Shown here: positions 1 to 7,307 of the stretch, one piece after another
Layout of the letters: each line of letters starts with the position of its first letter
How positions within the stretch are numbered: position 1 is the stretch's first letter
Assembly: GCA_963697205.1 (NCBI GenBank)
Contig: CAVONB010000006.1
Span: forward strand, 434,001-498,000
Source of the DNA: CAVONB01 sp963697205
Lineage (GTDB): Bacteria; Pseudomonadota; Alphaproteobacteria; Rhizobiales; Hyphomicrobiaceae
DNA: 64,000 nt
Direction: 5' to 3'
The notes under the pieces: model-generated
The model's input: the letters and a program-made list of their open reading frames with translations, nothing else
Databases searched by the model: none
Told to the model about the DNA's origin: nothing
Program-made: the position numbers and the translations under genes

Positions 1-854
1 GCGAAGGTGAAACCGTCGGCCTGGTCGGCGAATCCGGCTGCGGCAAGACCACGGCCGGCCGCGCCATCCTGCATCTCACCAACCCGACCGGCGGCACGAT
101 CGAGTTCGACACCCAGCGCCTCGATGCCGGCAACATCGCCACCGTGCGCCGCGACATGCAGGTCGTCTTCCAGGATCCGTTCTCCTCGCTCAATCCGCGC
201 ATGACGATCGGCGCGATCCTGGCCGAGCCGCTCGCCGTCCATAAGCTGCGTCCCCATCGCGCCGCGCGCGAGGCCCGCGTCTCCGAGCTGCTGACCCAGG
301 TCGGCCTCTACCCCTACATGGCCGAGCGTTACCCGCACGAGCTGTCCGGCGGCCAGCGCCAGCGCGTGGGTATCGCGCGCGCCCTCGCGCTCGAGCCGCG
401 CATGATCATCTGCGACGAGCCCGTCTCCGCCCTCGACGTGTCGGTTCAGGCCCAGATCATCAACCTGCTCGAGGATCTGCAGCGCGACCACGGGCTCGCC
501 TATGTCTTCATCGCCCACGATCTCGCCGTCGTGCGCCACATCGCCCACCGCGTCATCGTCATGTACCTTGGGAAGGTGATGGAAATCGGCGAGAGCGAGG
601 ATATCTATGCGAGCCCCCGCCATCCCTACACCAAGGCCCTGCTCGACGCGGCCCCCGTGCCCGACCCCGAGATCGAGCGCAATCGCCAGCGCATCATTCT
701 GGAAGGCGAGTTGCCATCGCCGCTCAATCCGCCCAATGGCTGTGTGTTCTCCACGCGCTGCCCGATCCGCGTCGACCAGTGCCGCCAGGCAATGCCCCCG
801 CTGCAACCCTTCGACAACGGGCGCGGCGTCGCCTGTATCCGCGCAGGGGAGTGA
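1..854 (+). CDS. Dipeptide/oligopeptide ABC transporter ATP-binding protein (5' truncated)
   Basis: Cytoplasmic ATPase that energises a peptide-type importer. The 5' end lies outside the window; the reading frame is open from base 3. The Walker A motif GESGCGKT comes within the first 16 visible residues, followed by the signature LSGGQRQR, a Walker B ending in CDEPVSALD, and a switch histidine in IAHDL. The last ~60 residues contain the Cys-rich stretch RCPIRVDQC typical of the oligo_HPY tail of DppD/DppF-like ATPases. The permease gene starts 6 nt downstream, so it is the promoter-proximal visible member of an operon. The substrate cannot be told from sequence. Family call is firm; the choice of DppF-type over DppD-type is an inference. 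Confidence 0.93.
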   Translation, partial: EGETVGLVGESGCGKTTAGRAILHLTNPTGGTIEFDTQRLDAGNIATVRRDMQVVFQDPFSSLNPRMTIGAILAEPLAVHKLRPHRAAREARVSELLTQVGLYPYMAERYPHELSGGQRQRVGIARALALEPRMIICDEPVSALDVSVQAQIINLLEDLQRDHGLAYVFIAHDLAVVRHIAHRVIVMYLGKVMEIGESEDIYASPRHPYTKALLDAAPVPDPEIERNRQRIILEGELPSPLNPPNGCVFSTRCPIRVDQCRQAMPPLQPFDNGRGVACIRAGE

Positions 855-860
855 CCGGAC

Positions 861-1817
861 ATGCTGAAGTATGCCCTCTACCGCCTCCTGCTCGTGATCC
901 CGACGCTGATCGGCATCGCCGTCATCGTCTTCCTCGTCCTGCGCGTCGTGCCCGGTGATCCCGTCGCCATCAAGCTGACCGCCGAATCCGGCGAGGTCAC
1001 CGAGGAGATGATCCAGTCGGAGCGAAAACGACTGGGCCTCGCCGATCCCATGCACGTCCAGTTCATCAATTACATGAGCGGACTTGCCGTTGGCGATCTC
1101 GGCATTTCCCTCGTCACCGAGCGTCCGGTGCTGCAGGAGATCGGTGGACGCATCGGGCTGACCATCCAGCTTGCGATCCTGGCGACGTTCCTGTCCGTAC
1201 TAATCGGCGTGCCGCTCGGCACGGCAGCCGCGTTGTTCCGAGGAAGCTGGTTCGACTATCTCATACGCGTGGTCACCATCAGCGGCCTTGCCATCCCCGG
1301 GTTCTGGCTCGGCATGCTGATCATCATGTTCCTGCTGCTGACCGTGGGAACGCTGCCGCCGCTGGGCACCACCAGCCTGTTCGAGGACCCCATGCGCGTC
1401 CTCAACCAGCTGATCTGGCCGGCGCTCTCCGTCGCCTTTCGCTATGCGGCCGTTATCGCGCGCATGCTGCGATCCTCGATCCTGGAGGTGCTGTCGGAGG
1501 ATTACATCCGCACCGCGCGCGCCAAGGGCCTCAAGGAGCGCATCGTCATCGTCAAGCACGGCATGCGCAACGCGCTGCTGCCGACCGTCACCGTCGTCGG
1601 CCTGGAATTCGCCTTCCTGATCGGCGGACTGGTCGTCACCGAGCAGGTCTTCAATATCAACGGCATCGGCAAGATGTTCGTGGAGGCCGTGGTATTCAAC
1701 GACTTCACCATGCTGCAGGGTCTTGTGCTGCTGGTGGCGACCTCGTTCGTCCTCGTCAATCTCGTGGTCGATCTGCTGTACGCCGCCCTCGACCCCCGCA
1801 TCAGGTATCAGGCATGA
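861..1817 (+). CDS. ABC transporter permease, DppB/OppB type
   Basis: Inner-membrane permease of 318 residues, the usual length for DppB. It begins with a hydrophobic helix (LLLVIPTLIGIAVIVFLVLR), has a periplasmic loop at residues ~35-95, and then five further membrane segments. The coupling motif EDYIRTARAKGL at residues ~213-224 is the EAA loop that contacts the ATPase. It follows the ATPase gene by 6 nt and precedes the second permease by 10 nt, so the three are one operon. No substrate-binding protein gene is visible; it is probably upstream of the window. Confidence 0.95.
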   Translation: MLKYALYRLLLVIPTLIGIAVIVFLVLRVVPGDPVAIKLTAESGEVTEEMIQSERKRLGLADPMHVQFINYMSGLAVGDLGISLVTERPVLQEIGGRIGLTIQLAILATFLSVLIGVPLGTAAALFRGSWFDYLIRVVTISGLAIPGFWLGMLIIMFLLLTVGTLPPLGTTSLFEDPMRVLNQLIWPALSVAFRYAAVIARMLRSSILEVLSEDYIRTARAKGLKERIVIVKHGMRNALLPTVTVVGLEFAFLIGGLVVTEQVFNINGIGKMFVEAVVFNDFTMLQGLVLLVATSFVLVNLVVDLLYAALDPRIRYQA

Positions 1818-1827
1818 GGTATCAGCC

Positions 1828-2775
1828 ATGACGCTGGAAGCCGACGCCCGCATCCCCGCACCCGCCGCCGACGCACCTGCCGCGCCGGCCGCCGCCGCGC
1901 CCGTCCGCCGTCGCGCCAATCCGATGATGAAGTTCATCCGCGAGCAGCCGCTCGGCGCCATCGGCTTCGTCATCGTCGCGGTCATGTTCCTGTCCGCGAT
2001 CTTCGCGCCGTGGGTCGCACCCTATTCGCCCGAGGACGTCGACTTCGCCGCCTCCCCCGCGCTCGGCGGCGGCCAGCCCGATGCCGAGCACCTGCTCGGC
2101 GCCGACGCCTTCGGCCGCGACATCCTATCCCGCCTGATCTACGGCGCGCGCACCGCACTCTCGATCGGCTTCCTGTCGGCCTTCTTCGGCTGTTCCATCG
2201 GCGCACTCATCGGCACCATCTCCGCCTTCGCCGGCGGCAAGGTGGACATGTTGTTCCAGCGTCTGATCGACATCATGCTGTCGTTCCCGATCATCATCCT
2301 GGCAATCGTCGTCATCGCGATCATGCCCAAGAACGTCGTCATGGGCGTCGACGTCAACGTCATCGTCGCCATCGCGATCCCGTTCATTCCCAAGACCGCG
2401 CGCGTCATCCGTTCCGCCGCCCTGACAATCGTCACTTTGCCCTATATCGATGCCGCCCGCGTCGCCGGCTACAGTTCCGCGCGCATCGTCGGCCGCCACA
2501 TTCTGCCGAACGTGATCGCGCCCTACCTGATCCTGATCACCGCCTACATCGGCCAGGCGATCCTGCTCGAGGCGAGCCTGTCGTTCCTCGGCCTTGGCGT
2601 GGTCGAGCCGACGCCGTCGTGGGGTCTGATGCTGTCCGGCGTCAACACCGACTATTACCTGACGGCACCCTGGGTCATCATCTTCCCCGGCCTCGCCGTC
2701 AGCCTGGCTGTGTTCGCCTTCAACCTGCTGGGCGACAGCTTGCGCGACTGGTTCGACCCCAAGCTGAAGATCTGA
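1828..2775 (+). CDS. ABC transporter permease, DppC/OppC type
   Basis: Second inner-membrane permease of the peptide-type importer, 315 residues. The frame is open further upstream, but the ATG at 1828 is chosen because it lies 10 nt after the stop of the first permease and gives a normal DppC N-terminus. Residues ~1-30 are Ala/Pro-rich; a first helix follows (GAIGFVIVAVMFLSAIFAP). The DppC-family stretch HLLGADAFGRDILSRLIYGAR lies before the permease domain, and the EAA loop includes YIDAARVAGYSS. A strong hairpin (2798-2829) follows the gene and probably ends the operon. Confidence 0.94.
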   Translation: MTLEADARIPAPAADAPAAPAAAAPVRRRANPMMKFIREQPLGAIGFVIVAVMFLSAIFAPWVAPYSPEDVDFAASPALGGGQPDAEHLLGADAFGRDILSRLIYGARTALSIGFLSAFFGCSIGALIGTISAFAGGKVDMLFQRLIDIMLSFPIIILAIVVIAIMPKNVVMGVDVNVIVAIAIPFIPKTARVIRSAALTIVTLPYIDAARVAGYSSARIVGRHILPNVIAPYLILITAYIGQAILLEASLSFLGLGVVEPTPSWGLMLSGVNTDYYLTAPWVIIFPGLAVSLAVFAFNLLGDSLRDWFDPKLKI

Positions 2776-2797
2776 GCCGCGCGGCGCCGAAAACGAC

Positions 2798-2829
2798 GAC
2801 GGCGCCGCTCGTCGAACGAGGGCGCCGTC
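2798..2829. terminator. Bidirectional hairpin between the ABC operon and the RidA gene
   Basis: GACGGCGCC (2798-2806) pairs with GGCGCCGTC (2821-2829), and the inner CTCGT/ACGAG arms extend the stem to 14 bp with a single bulged G and a 3-nt loop. It lies between two convergent genes, so it could end transcription from both sides. There is no clear U tract. Confidence 0.6.
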
Positions 2830-2863
2830 TGGCATCGGTGGGACACGCGGATCGGGCTGCCGC

Positions 2864-3211
2864 TTACTTCGCCGCGATCACGCCGATCTCGACCAGCAGC
2901 CGCGGGTCGGCGAGTGGTGCGCCGATGCAGGCGCGGCCCGGCAGGTTCTGCATGCCGGTCCACTTGTTCCACTCCTCGTTCATCGCCTCGCGATTGCGGA
3001 TGTCGGTCAGCCAGATGGTGGCGGACACGACCTTGGTCTTGTCCGAGCCGCACAGCGCCAGCAGGCGGTCGATCTCGTCCAGGATCTCCTTGGTCTGGCC
3101 CTTCACGTCCTTGTTGGGATCGTTGGCCGTGATGCCGGCGGTGAACACGAAGCCGTTGGCCTCGACCACCTTGGAGTAGATCTTCGCGGGCTCGTGGCGG
3201 GTGATTGACAT
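2864..3211 (-). CDS. RidA/YjgF family protein
   Basis: 115-residue protein of the RidA (Rid/YER057c/UK114) superfamily, whose best-known members are small trimeric cytosolic enzymes that hydrolyse reactive enamine/imine intermediates. Recognisable features are the N-terminal strand with VEANGFVFTAGI, the segment ILDEIDRLLALCGSDK..VV with TIWLTD, the EWNKW stretch, and C-terminal PGRACIGAPLADPRLLVEI. The conserved Arg of classic RidA sits in PGRAC here, followed by CIGA rather than the common TRVAV, so this may be a divergent Rid subgroup. The ATG at 3211 is preferred over an upstream in-frame start because the preceding 60 residues are low-complexity and unlike the family. Confidence 0.88.
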   Translation of the reverse strand: MSITRHEPAKIYSKVVEANGFVFTAGITANDPNKDVKGQTKEILDEIDRLLALCGSDKTKVVSATIWLTDIRNREAMNEEWNKWTGMQNLPGRACIGAPLADPRLLVEIGVIAAK

Positions 3212-3296
3212 GGGGCGCTCCTGACGCGGTTGGAAAGATGCCCGTCTCATATCACGCGGAGGCCCGTGCGCCATCGGTTCGTCGTGCGCCACCGTG

Positions 3297-3872
3297 TCAG
3301 AACAGCGGCTCGTCGTAGACCGTCTTGCCGTCGACCGCGAGGCCCTTGATGGCGGCCTCCCCGTCGCGACCGACGGCGAGCACGGCGGCAATCTTCTTCT
3401 CGCGCACCAGCGACTCCAGCTCTCGTCCCTTCCCCTCCGGCACGAAATAGCTCTCGATGCCGTAGGCCAGCGTCACCGGCCGGCTGCGCGCCCCGTTCGT
3501 CGGCCACGCGTCGTACCGCAGCTTCGCCTTCAAGACGACCTCGCCCGCAGCGAGGCTGCCGGGATAGGCCGCGGTGACGCCGACCGCCCGCCAAGTCTCA
3601 CCCTCCCGGTTGAGCCGCACGTAGACCGGCGCGTGTCGCGCAGGTGCGGGGCCCTGCAGCAGGTCCGAAGGGATGCGGCTGATCGAATAGCTGAGGATCA
3701 CGTAGTCGCCGCGAAACAGGCTGCGCGGATCGACCGGCACGACCTCGAGCGTCACCTCCCGCCCCGTTTGGATGAGCGTGATCCGATCCCAGATCATCCA
3801 CCCCAGCGCCGCCGCTTGCACCAGGAAGATCGCCGCCAGCGCCGGCCAAAGGTATTTGCGATTGCGCGTCAT
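3297..3872 (-). CDS. GDYXXLXY domain membrane-anchored protein
   Basis: 191 residues: one N-terminal membrane helix (residues ~8-28) followed by an extracytoplasmic domain with the family motif GDYVILSY at 54-61. Function is unknown; the family is usually encoded next to a DUF2157 multispanning protein, as here. The start codon overlaps the stop of the upstream DUF2157 gene by 4 nt (ATGA type), which indicates translational coupling. The ORF is open further upstream in this frame, but that part is the antisense-like shadow of the DUF2157 gene. Confidence 0.9.
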   Translation of the reverse strand: MTRNRKYLWPALAAIFLVQAAALGWMIWDRITLIQTGREVTLEVVPVDPRSLFRGDYVILSYSISRIPSDLLQGPAPARHAPVYVRLNREGETWRAVGVTAAYPGSLAAGEVVLKAKLRYDAWPTNGARSRPVTLAYGIESYFVPEGKGRELESLVREKKIAAVLAVGRDGEAAIKGLAVDGKTVYDEPLF

Positions 3873-4963
3873 GACGAAGCTCCTCCACTCGGGGCGTTCC
3901 GGTTGAGACGCATGGCAGCCCACGCCAGCCCGATGACCACGAGGCCGACCGTCAGGAAGAACACCGATGAGCCCAGCAGCGTGCCGATGGTCCGGAAGTA
4001 GAGCGTCAGGATCTCCGCTGAAAAGCCGGCGTAGCCGAGCCACAACAGATCCTTGTGCCCGATCCGCCAGCCCCACCACACCGTGGCGAGCGTCAGCGCC
4101 AGCGCCATCACGGCGTAGAGCGCGAGCGTGCCGACCGGTGCGCGCTCGAAGAACTGCAGCGCATAGAGCGCGGCGAACGCGACGGCGACGCCCAGCCGCA
4201 CCACCTGCGGCCCAGCCTCCGTGGCAAGCGCATGGCCGATCCGGTCCGCAAACAGTCCGCCAGCAGCGGCCGCGAGCCCGATCGCAAGCACGAGTTCGTG
4301 CGCATGTCCCTTGTTGATGAGGTAGCCGAGGCTGACGACGAAGACCGCCAGCGCCGTGCCCGCGAGCTTCAGGCCGTGTCCCCAGCGCTCCGCCGCGATG
4401 ACGGCGGTGATGGCGGCCCAGGCAAGGAGGAACGGCCAGAACACCGCCTGCGACAGCGCCGTCTCCCATCCCGCCCACAGCCCCGCTAGCAGCATCGCGA
4501 GCCCCAGCGCCGGCCGCGAGCGCAACACCGCGCCGGCCGCAAACGTGCCGAGCCCCCACAGCAGCACCGCGTCGGGCGGATGGCCCTCCATGTGATACAT
4601 CTGCGCGATCAGCATGATCGCGCCGCCGAAGATCGCAACGCCCGCCAGCACCGCGGCGTCCGCCAGCGCCCGCCAGCCGCGTTGCGCCAGCACGCCCGCG
4701 ATGCCGTAGGACCCAGCCATGCCCGCGAGCAGCATCAAGATGCGCGCGAGCTTCGACATCGATGCCCAGTTGGCAGCGACGAAGCTCATGGCCGAAAAGC
4801 CGATCAGGATGGCGCCCAGCGTCGCCAGTACACCGGCAAGTCCGATCCGGCTGGTGTTGCCTGCAAGCTCCGCGCGGATCGCCCGGGCGCCGTCGTCGGT
4901 CACCCATCCCGCGCTGCGCCAGCGTTCCAGATCGGCTTCGAGCCGTCTGATAGATCGCCACAT
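3869..4963 (-). CDS. DUF2157 domain-containing membrane protein
   Basis: 364 residues with a soluble N-terminal helix pair (RSIRRLEADLERWRSAGWV, residues ~3-21) characteristic of DUF2157, then about ten hydrophobic segments. Function is unknown; with the coupled GDYXXLXY gene it forms a conserved two-gene unit. The ATG at 4963 is chosen because a GGGAG ribosome site lies just upstream and the DUF2157 domain begins immediately. An imperfect palindrome at 4979-4997 sits directly upstream and may be an operator. Confidence 0.88.
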   Translation of the reverse strand: MWRSIRRLEADLERWRSAGWVTDDGARAIRAELAGNTSRIGLAGVLATLGAILIGFSAMSFVAANWASMSKLARILMLLAGMAGSYGIAGVLAQRGWRALADAAVLAGVAIFGGAIMLIAQMYHMEGHPPDAVLLWGLGTFAAGAVLRSRPALGLAMLLAGLWAGWETALSQAVFWPFLLAWAAITAVIAAERWGHGLKLAGTALAVFVVSLGYLINKGHAHELVLAIGLAAAAGGLFADRIGHALATEAGPQVVRLGVAVAFAALYALQFFERAPVGTLALYAVMALALTLATVWWGWRIGHKDLLWLGYAGFSAEILTLYFRTIGTLLGSSVFFLTVGLVVIGLAWAAMRLNRNAPSGGASS

Positions 4964-4978
4964 GGGCGCGTCTCCCTT

Positions 4979-4997
4979 TATTAAACATCGTTCAATA
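4979..4997 (-). promoter_or_regulatory. Candidate operator palindrome upstream of the DUF2157/GDYXXLXY pair
   Basis: On the minus strand TATTGAAC-GAT-GTTTAATA is an 8-3-8 inverted repeat with one mismatch, ending 15 nt before the DUF2157 start codon. It is AT-rich in a GC-rich region and has the size and symmetry of a TetR-type site. No regulator gene lies next to it; function is inferred from symmetry and position only. Confidence 0.4.
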
Positions 4998-5365
4998 TGT
5001 ACGGCGAATGCGGAAAGTTCAAGGCGGTGCCGACGATGCGGTTGAGCAAAGGTTAACACGCGCGCCGCGGACGCAGGCAGGACCGGTGGCACAGCAGGGA
5101 CGAACGGTGTGGGCGAGCGGCGACGCGCCGCCCAGTTCCGCGCAACAAGCCCGCCCCAGTCCGCCCACCTGACAGCCCCGGCCTGAAGATTTGGGCCCGC
5201 CCACCCCAGCCCACATACCCCGGCCCGCCCATCCCGAACCATCGCTGTGGCGCTGCGGTCCTTGGCGGCGAATCGGTCCGCTGTTAGGGCTCATGTGCCG
5301 AGCCGGGTCCGTCGCGTCCCACCCGTCTTTGGCGTCGAACCGATAGGCGACAGTGGCAGGCAGGG
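4998..5365. other. Intergenic region without a recognised gene
   Basis: About 370 nt between two divergent genes. The right half is very C-rich on the plus strand (repeated CCCGCCCA/CCCAGCCCA-like words at ~5150-5235). No credible ORF or RNA gene was seen. It presumably holds the promoters of the divergent genes, but no convincing -35/-10 pair could be picked. Confidence 0.5.
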
Positions 5366-6016
5366 ATGCGAGGCGTGTTCAGGACAATGTGGCTTGCGGC
5401 CGTGACCATGACGGCGGCCTGTACGCATGCCCAGGACGGCCCGCCAGACCGCCATTTCCAGAACTTCAATGTCCAGGCGCCGCGGGGCAGCACCGTACAC
5501 GTCTGCCACGCCTACGGCTGCCGCAAGCAGACGCGCTATCGCTTCAACGAGGCCGACATGGCCGAGCTGAAATCGCTGATGGCCAAGACCCGCAAGGCCG
5601 ATACCGCCTTCGAGGAGCGCCGCGCCGTCGCCTACGCGATCGGCTGGATGGAGCGCCGCGTCGGCGCCGCGATCGGCACGTCGTCGGATCGCGCCGGCAT
5701 GGACTTCGCGGCCTCCGGCGATCCCACCCAGCAGGACTGCGTCGACGAGGCGACCAACACCACCTCCTATCTGACGGTTCTCGCCAACAACGGCCTCATC
5801 AAGCACCACGTCGTCGGCACGCCCTTCGCCAAGGACGACTATTCGCGCGGCGTCTCCGGCTGGACCCACTGGACGGCTGTGTTGAAGGAGACGGCGGGCG
5901 GCCAGCAGTGGGCCGTCGACAGCTGGATCTACGCCAACGGCGAGAACCCTGCCGTGGTCGAGGTCGAGAAATGGTATGTCGACGCCATCGAGGACCTGCC
6001 GCCACCTCAGAAGTAG
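5366..6016 (+). CDS. Uncharacterised secreted protein with a possible Cys-His-Asp catalytic triad
   Basis: 216 residues, family not recognised. The N-terminus is hydrophobic (residues ~5-20) and ends in TAAC, a weak lipobox with the Cys at position 19, so a periplasmic or lipid-anchored protein is likely. The C-terminal half contains Cys125 in QQDCVDEA, His168 in GWTHWTAVL and Asp185 in WAVDSWIY. This order and spacing (Cys at a helix start, His before a strand, Asp in a VDSW-like strand) is that of transglutaminase-like or papain-fold cysteine proteins. The fold assignment is an inference. No operon partner is evident. Confidence 0.75.
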   Translation: MRGVFRTMWLAAVTMTAACTHAQDGPPDRHFQNFNVQAPRGSTVHVCHAYGCRKQTRYRFNEADMAELKSLMAKTRKADTAFEERRAVAYAIGWMERRVGAAIGTSSDRAGMDFAASGDPTQQDCVDEATNTTSYLTVLANNGLIKHHVVGTPFAKDDYSRGVSGWTHWTAVLKETAGGQQWAVDSWIYANGENPAVVEVEKWYVDAIEDLPPPQK

Positions 6017-6148
6017 GCCTGCCGCCTCCCAAGGTGTCGCAGCGAATAATTCGTAACTTACCTACGAGAATCTACATATAGCCACAATTTCTCCGGTATA
6101 CGGGTCTCACGCCGGTACGAGTCGAGATCCACTGGAGACCCAACCCAA

Positions 6149-6559
6149 ATGACGTCCCTCACGACCAAGCTGACGGCCGCCGCAATCGCTCTGGCGCTGT
6201 CGACGGGCATCGCGTTCGCCCAGGGCGCATCCGCGCCGTCGGCGGCCCCGTCCGCCGCGGCAACGACCGCTCCCGCGGCCACCAAGGCGCCCAAGACGGC
6301 CAAGGCGACGCCCGCTGCGCCCAAGAAGGGCCAGAAGACCGCCACCACGCCGGAAGGCCAGGCATGCTCCGCCGAGGCGGATGCCAAGAACCTGCACGGC
6401 AAGGAGCGCGACAAGTTCCGCAAGGGCTGCGTCGCCGAGAAGCGCAAGGCGAGCCAGGCCGCTGCAAAGGCGTCCGCGCCCGCCAAGAAGGCCGTGCCTG
6501 CCGCCAAGAAGGGCCCCGCGCCCGCCAAGGCGACGAAGCCGGCCGAGCAGAACGGCTGA
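6149..6559 (+). CDS. PsiF repeat-like secreted protein
   Basis: 136 residues: signal peptide at ~1-25 (ending AFAQG), an Ala/Pro/Lys-rich stretch (~26-68), one PsiF-like repeat with paired cysteines (CSAEADAKNLHGKERDKF then GC, ~72-97), and a basic Lys/Ala/Pro tail. PsiF is a small secreted family named from the E. coli phosphate-starvation locus; its biochemical role is unknown. Upstream 6040-6100 is AT-rich relative to its surroundings and probably carries the promoter. The basic tail could also bind nucleic acid or the cell envelope, but that is speculative. Confidence 0.75.
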   Translation: MTSLTTKLTAAAIALALSTGIAFAQGASAPSAAPSAAATTAPAATKAPKTAKATPAAPKKGQKTATTPEGQACSAEADAKNLHGKERDKFRKGCVAEKRKASQAAAKASAPAKKAVPAAKKGPAPAKATKPAEQNG

Positions 6560-6724
6560 TCCGACCGTTCGGATCCCGTCACGACATGAGCAGGGACGCG
6601 CATCGCCCGATGCGCGTCCTTTGCGTTCGCCGCATCACGGTGGGCGTGGCGAGGCAGGCCGAGGCAGGGCAGGGCAGGGCAGGGCACGGCAGGGCGCGCC
6701 CGAGCCCGGTGGGCGCCGTGCGCG

Positions 6725-7267
6725 TCACTTGATCAGCGGCAACAGTTCCTTGAAGGCGTCCGTGCCTGCTTTGCCGAGCCACTCGAAGACGACCATCTCC
6801 GTCGTCACGATGCCCGCGCCGATCGCCTGCAGCCGGTCGAGACAGGCCTTCTCGCTTTCCAGCGAGCGCGACGAGGTCGCATCCGTCACCACGAACACCT
6901 CGTGGCCTTCCTCCATAAGATGCGCCGCCGTCTGCATGACGCAGATGTGAGCCTCCATGCCGGTGATCACCGCCTGACGCCGGCCCGTCGCCTTGAACGC
7001 CTGGGCGAAACCCTGATCCTCCATGCACGAGAAGTGCAGTTTCTCGTAGACCGGATGGCCCTTGGCCACGCTCGCGATCTCCTTCACCGTCGCGCCGAGC
7101 CCCTTGGGGTATTGCTCGGTCAACAGCACGGGAACCTCGAGCCGGCTCGCCGCCTGGATCAAGAGCCGCGTGTTGCGGATCGTGCGCGCGGGCGCCTGCA
7201 TCGCCGGCACCAGCCGCTCCTGCATGTCGATCACGACGAGGCAGGAATCCTTGGCCTTGATCAGCAT
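6725..7267 (-). CDS. Isochorismatase-family cysteine hydrolase
   Basis: 180 residues, the size of the stand-alone isochorismatase/YcaC-like hydrolases. The expected triad is present: Asp in VVIDMQ (~residue 13), Lys in YEKLHFS (~77) and Cys in GMEAHICVMQTA (~113). Substrates in this family range from isochorismate to amides, and none can be assigned. The start at 7267 lies 40 nt downstream of the trpE stop on the same strand, so it may be cotranscribed with trpE. This is the position where trpG would be expected in many relatives. A longer in-frame N-terminus exists but is Arg-rich shadow sequence. Confidence 0.9.
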   Translation of the reverse strand: MLIKAKDSCLVVIDMQERLVPAMQAPARTIRNTRLLIQAASRLEVPVLLTEQYPKGLGATVKEIASVAKGHPVYEKLHFSCMEDQGFAQAFKATGRRQAVITGMEAHICVMQTAAHLMEEGHEVFVVTDATSSRSLESEKACLDRLQAIGAGIVTTEMVVFEWLGKAGTDAFKELLPLIK

Positions 7268-7307
7268 GGTCCAGTCCTCGCAAGAGCGCGCATGCCGCGC
7301 ATTCTCG

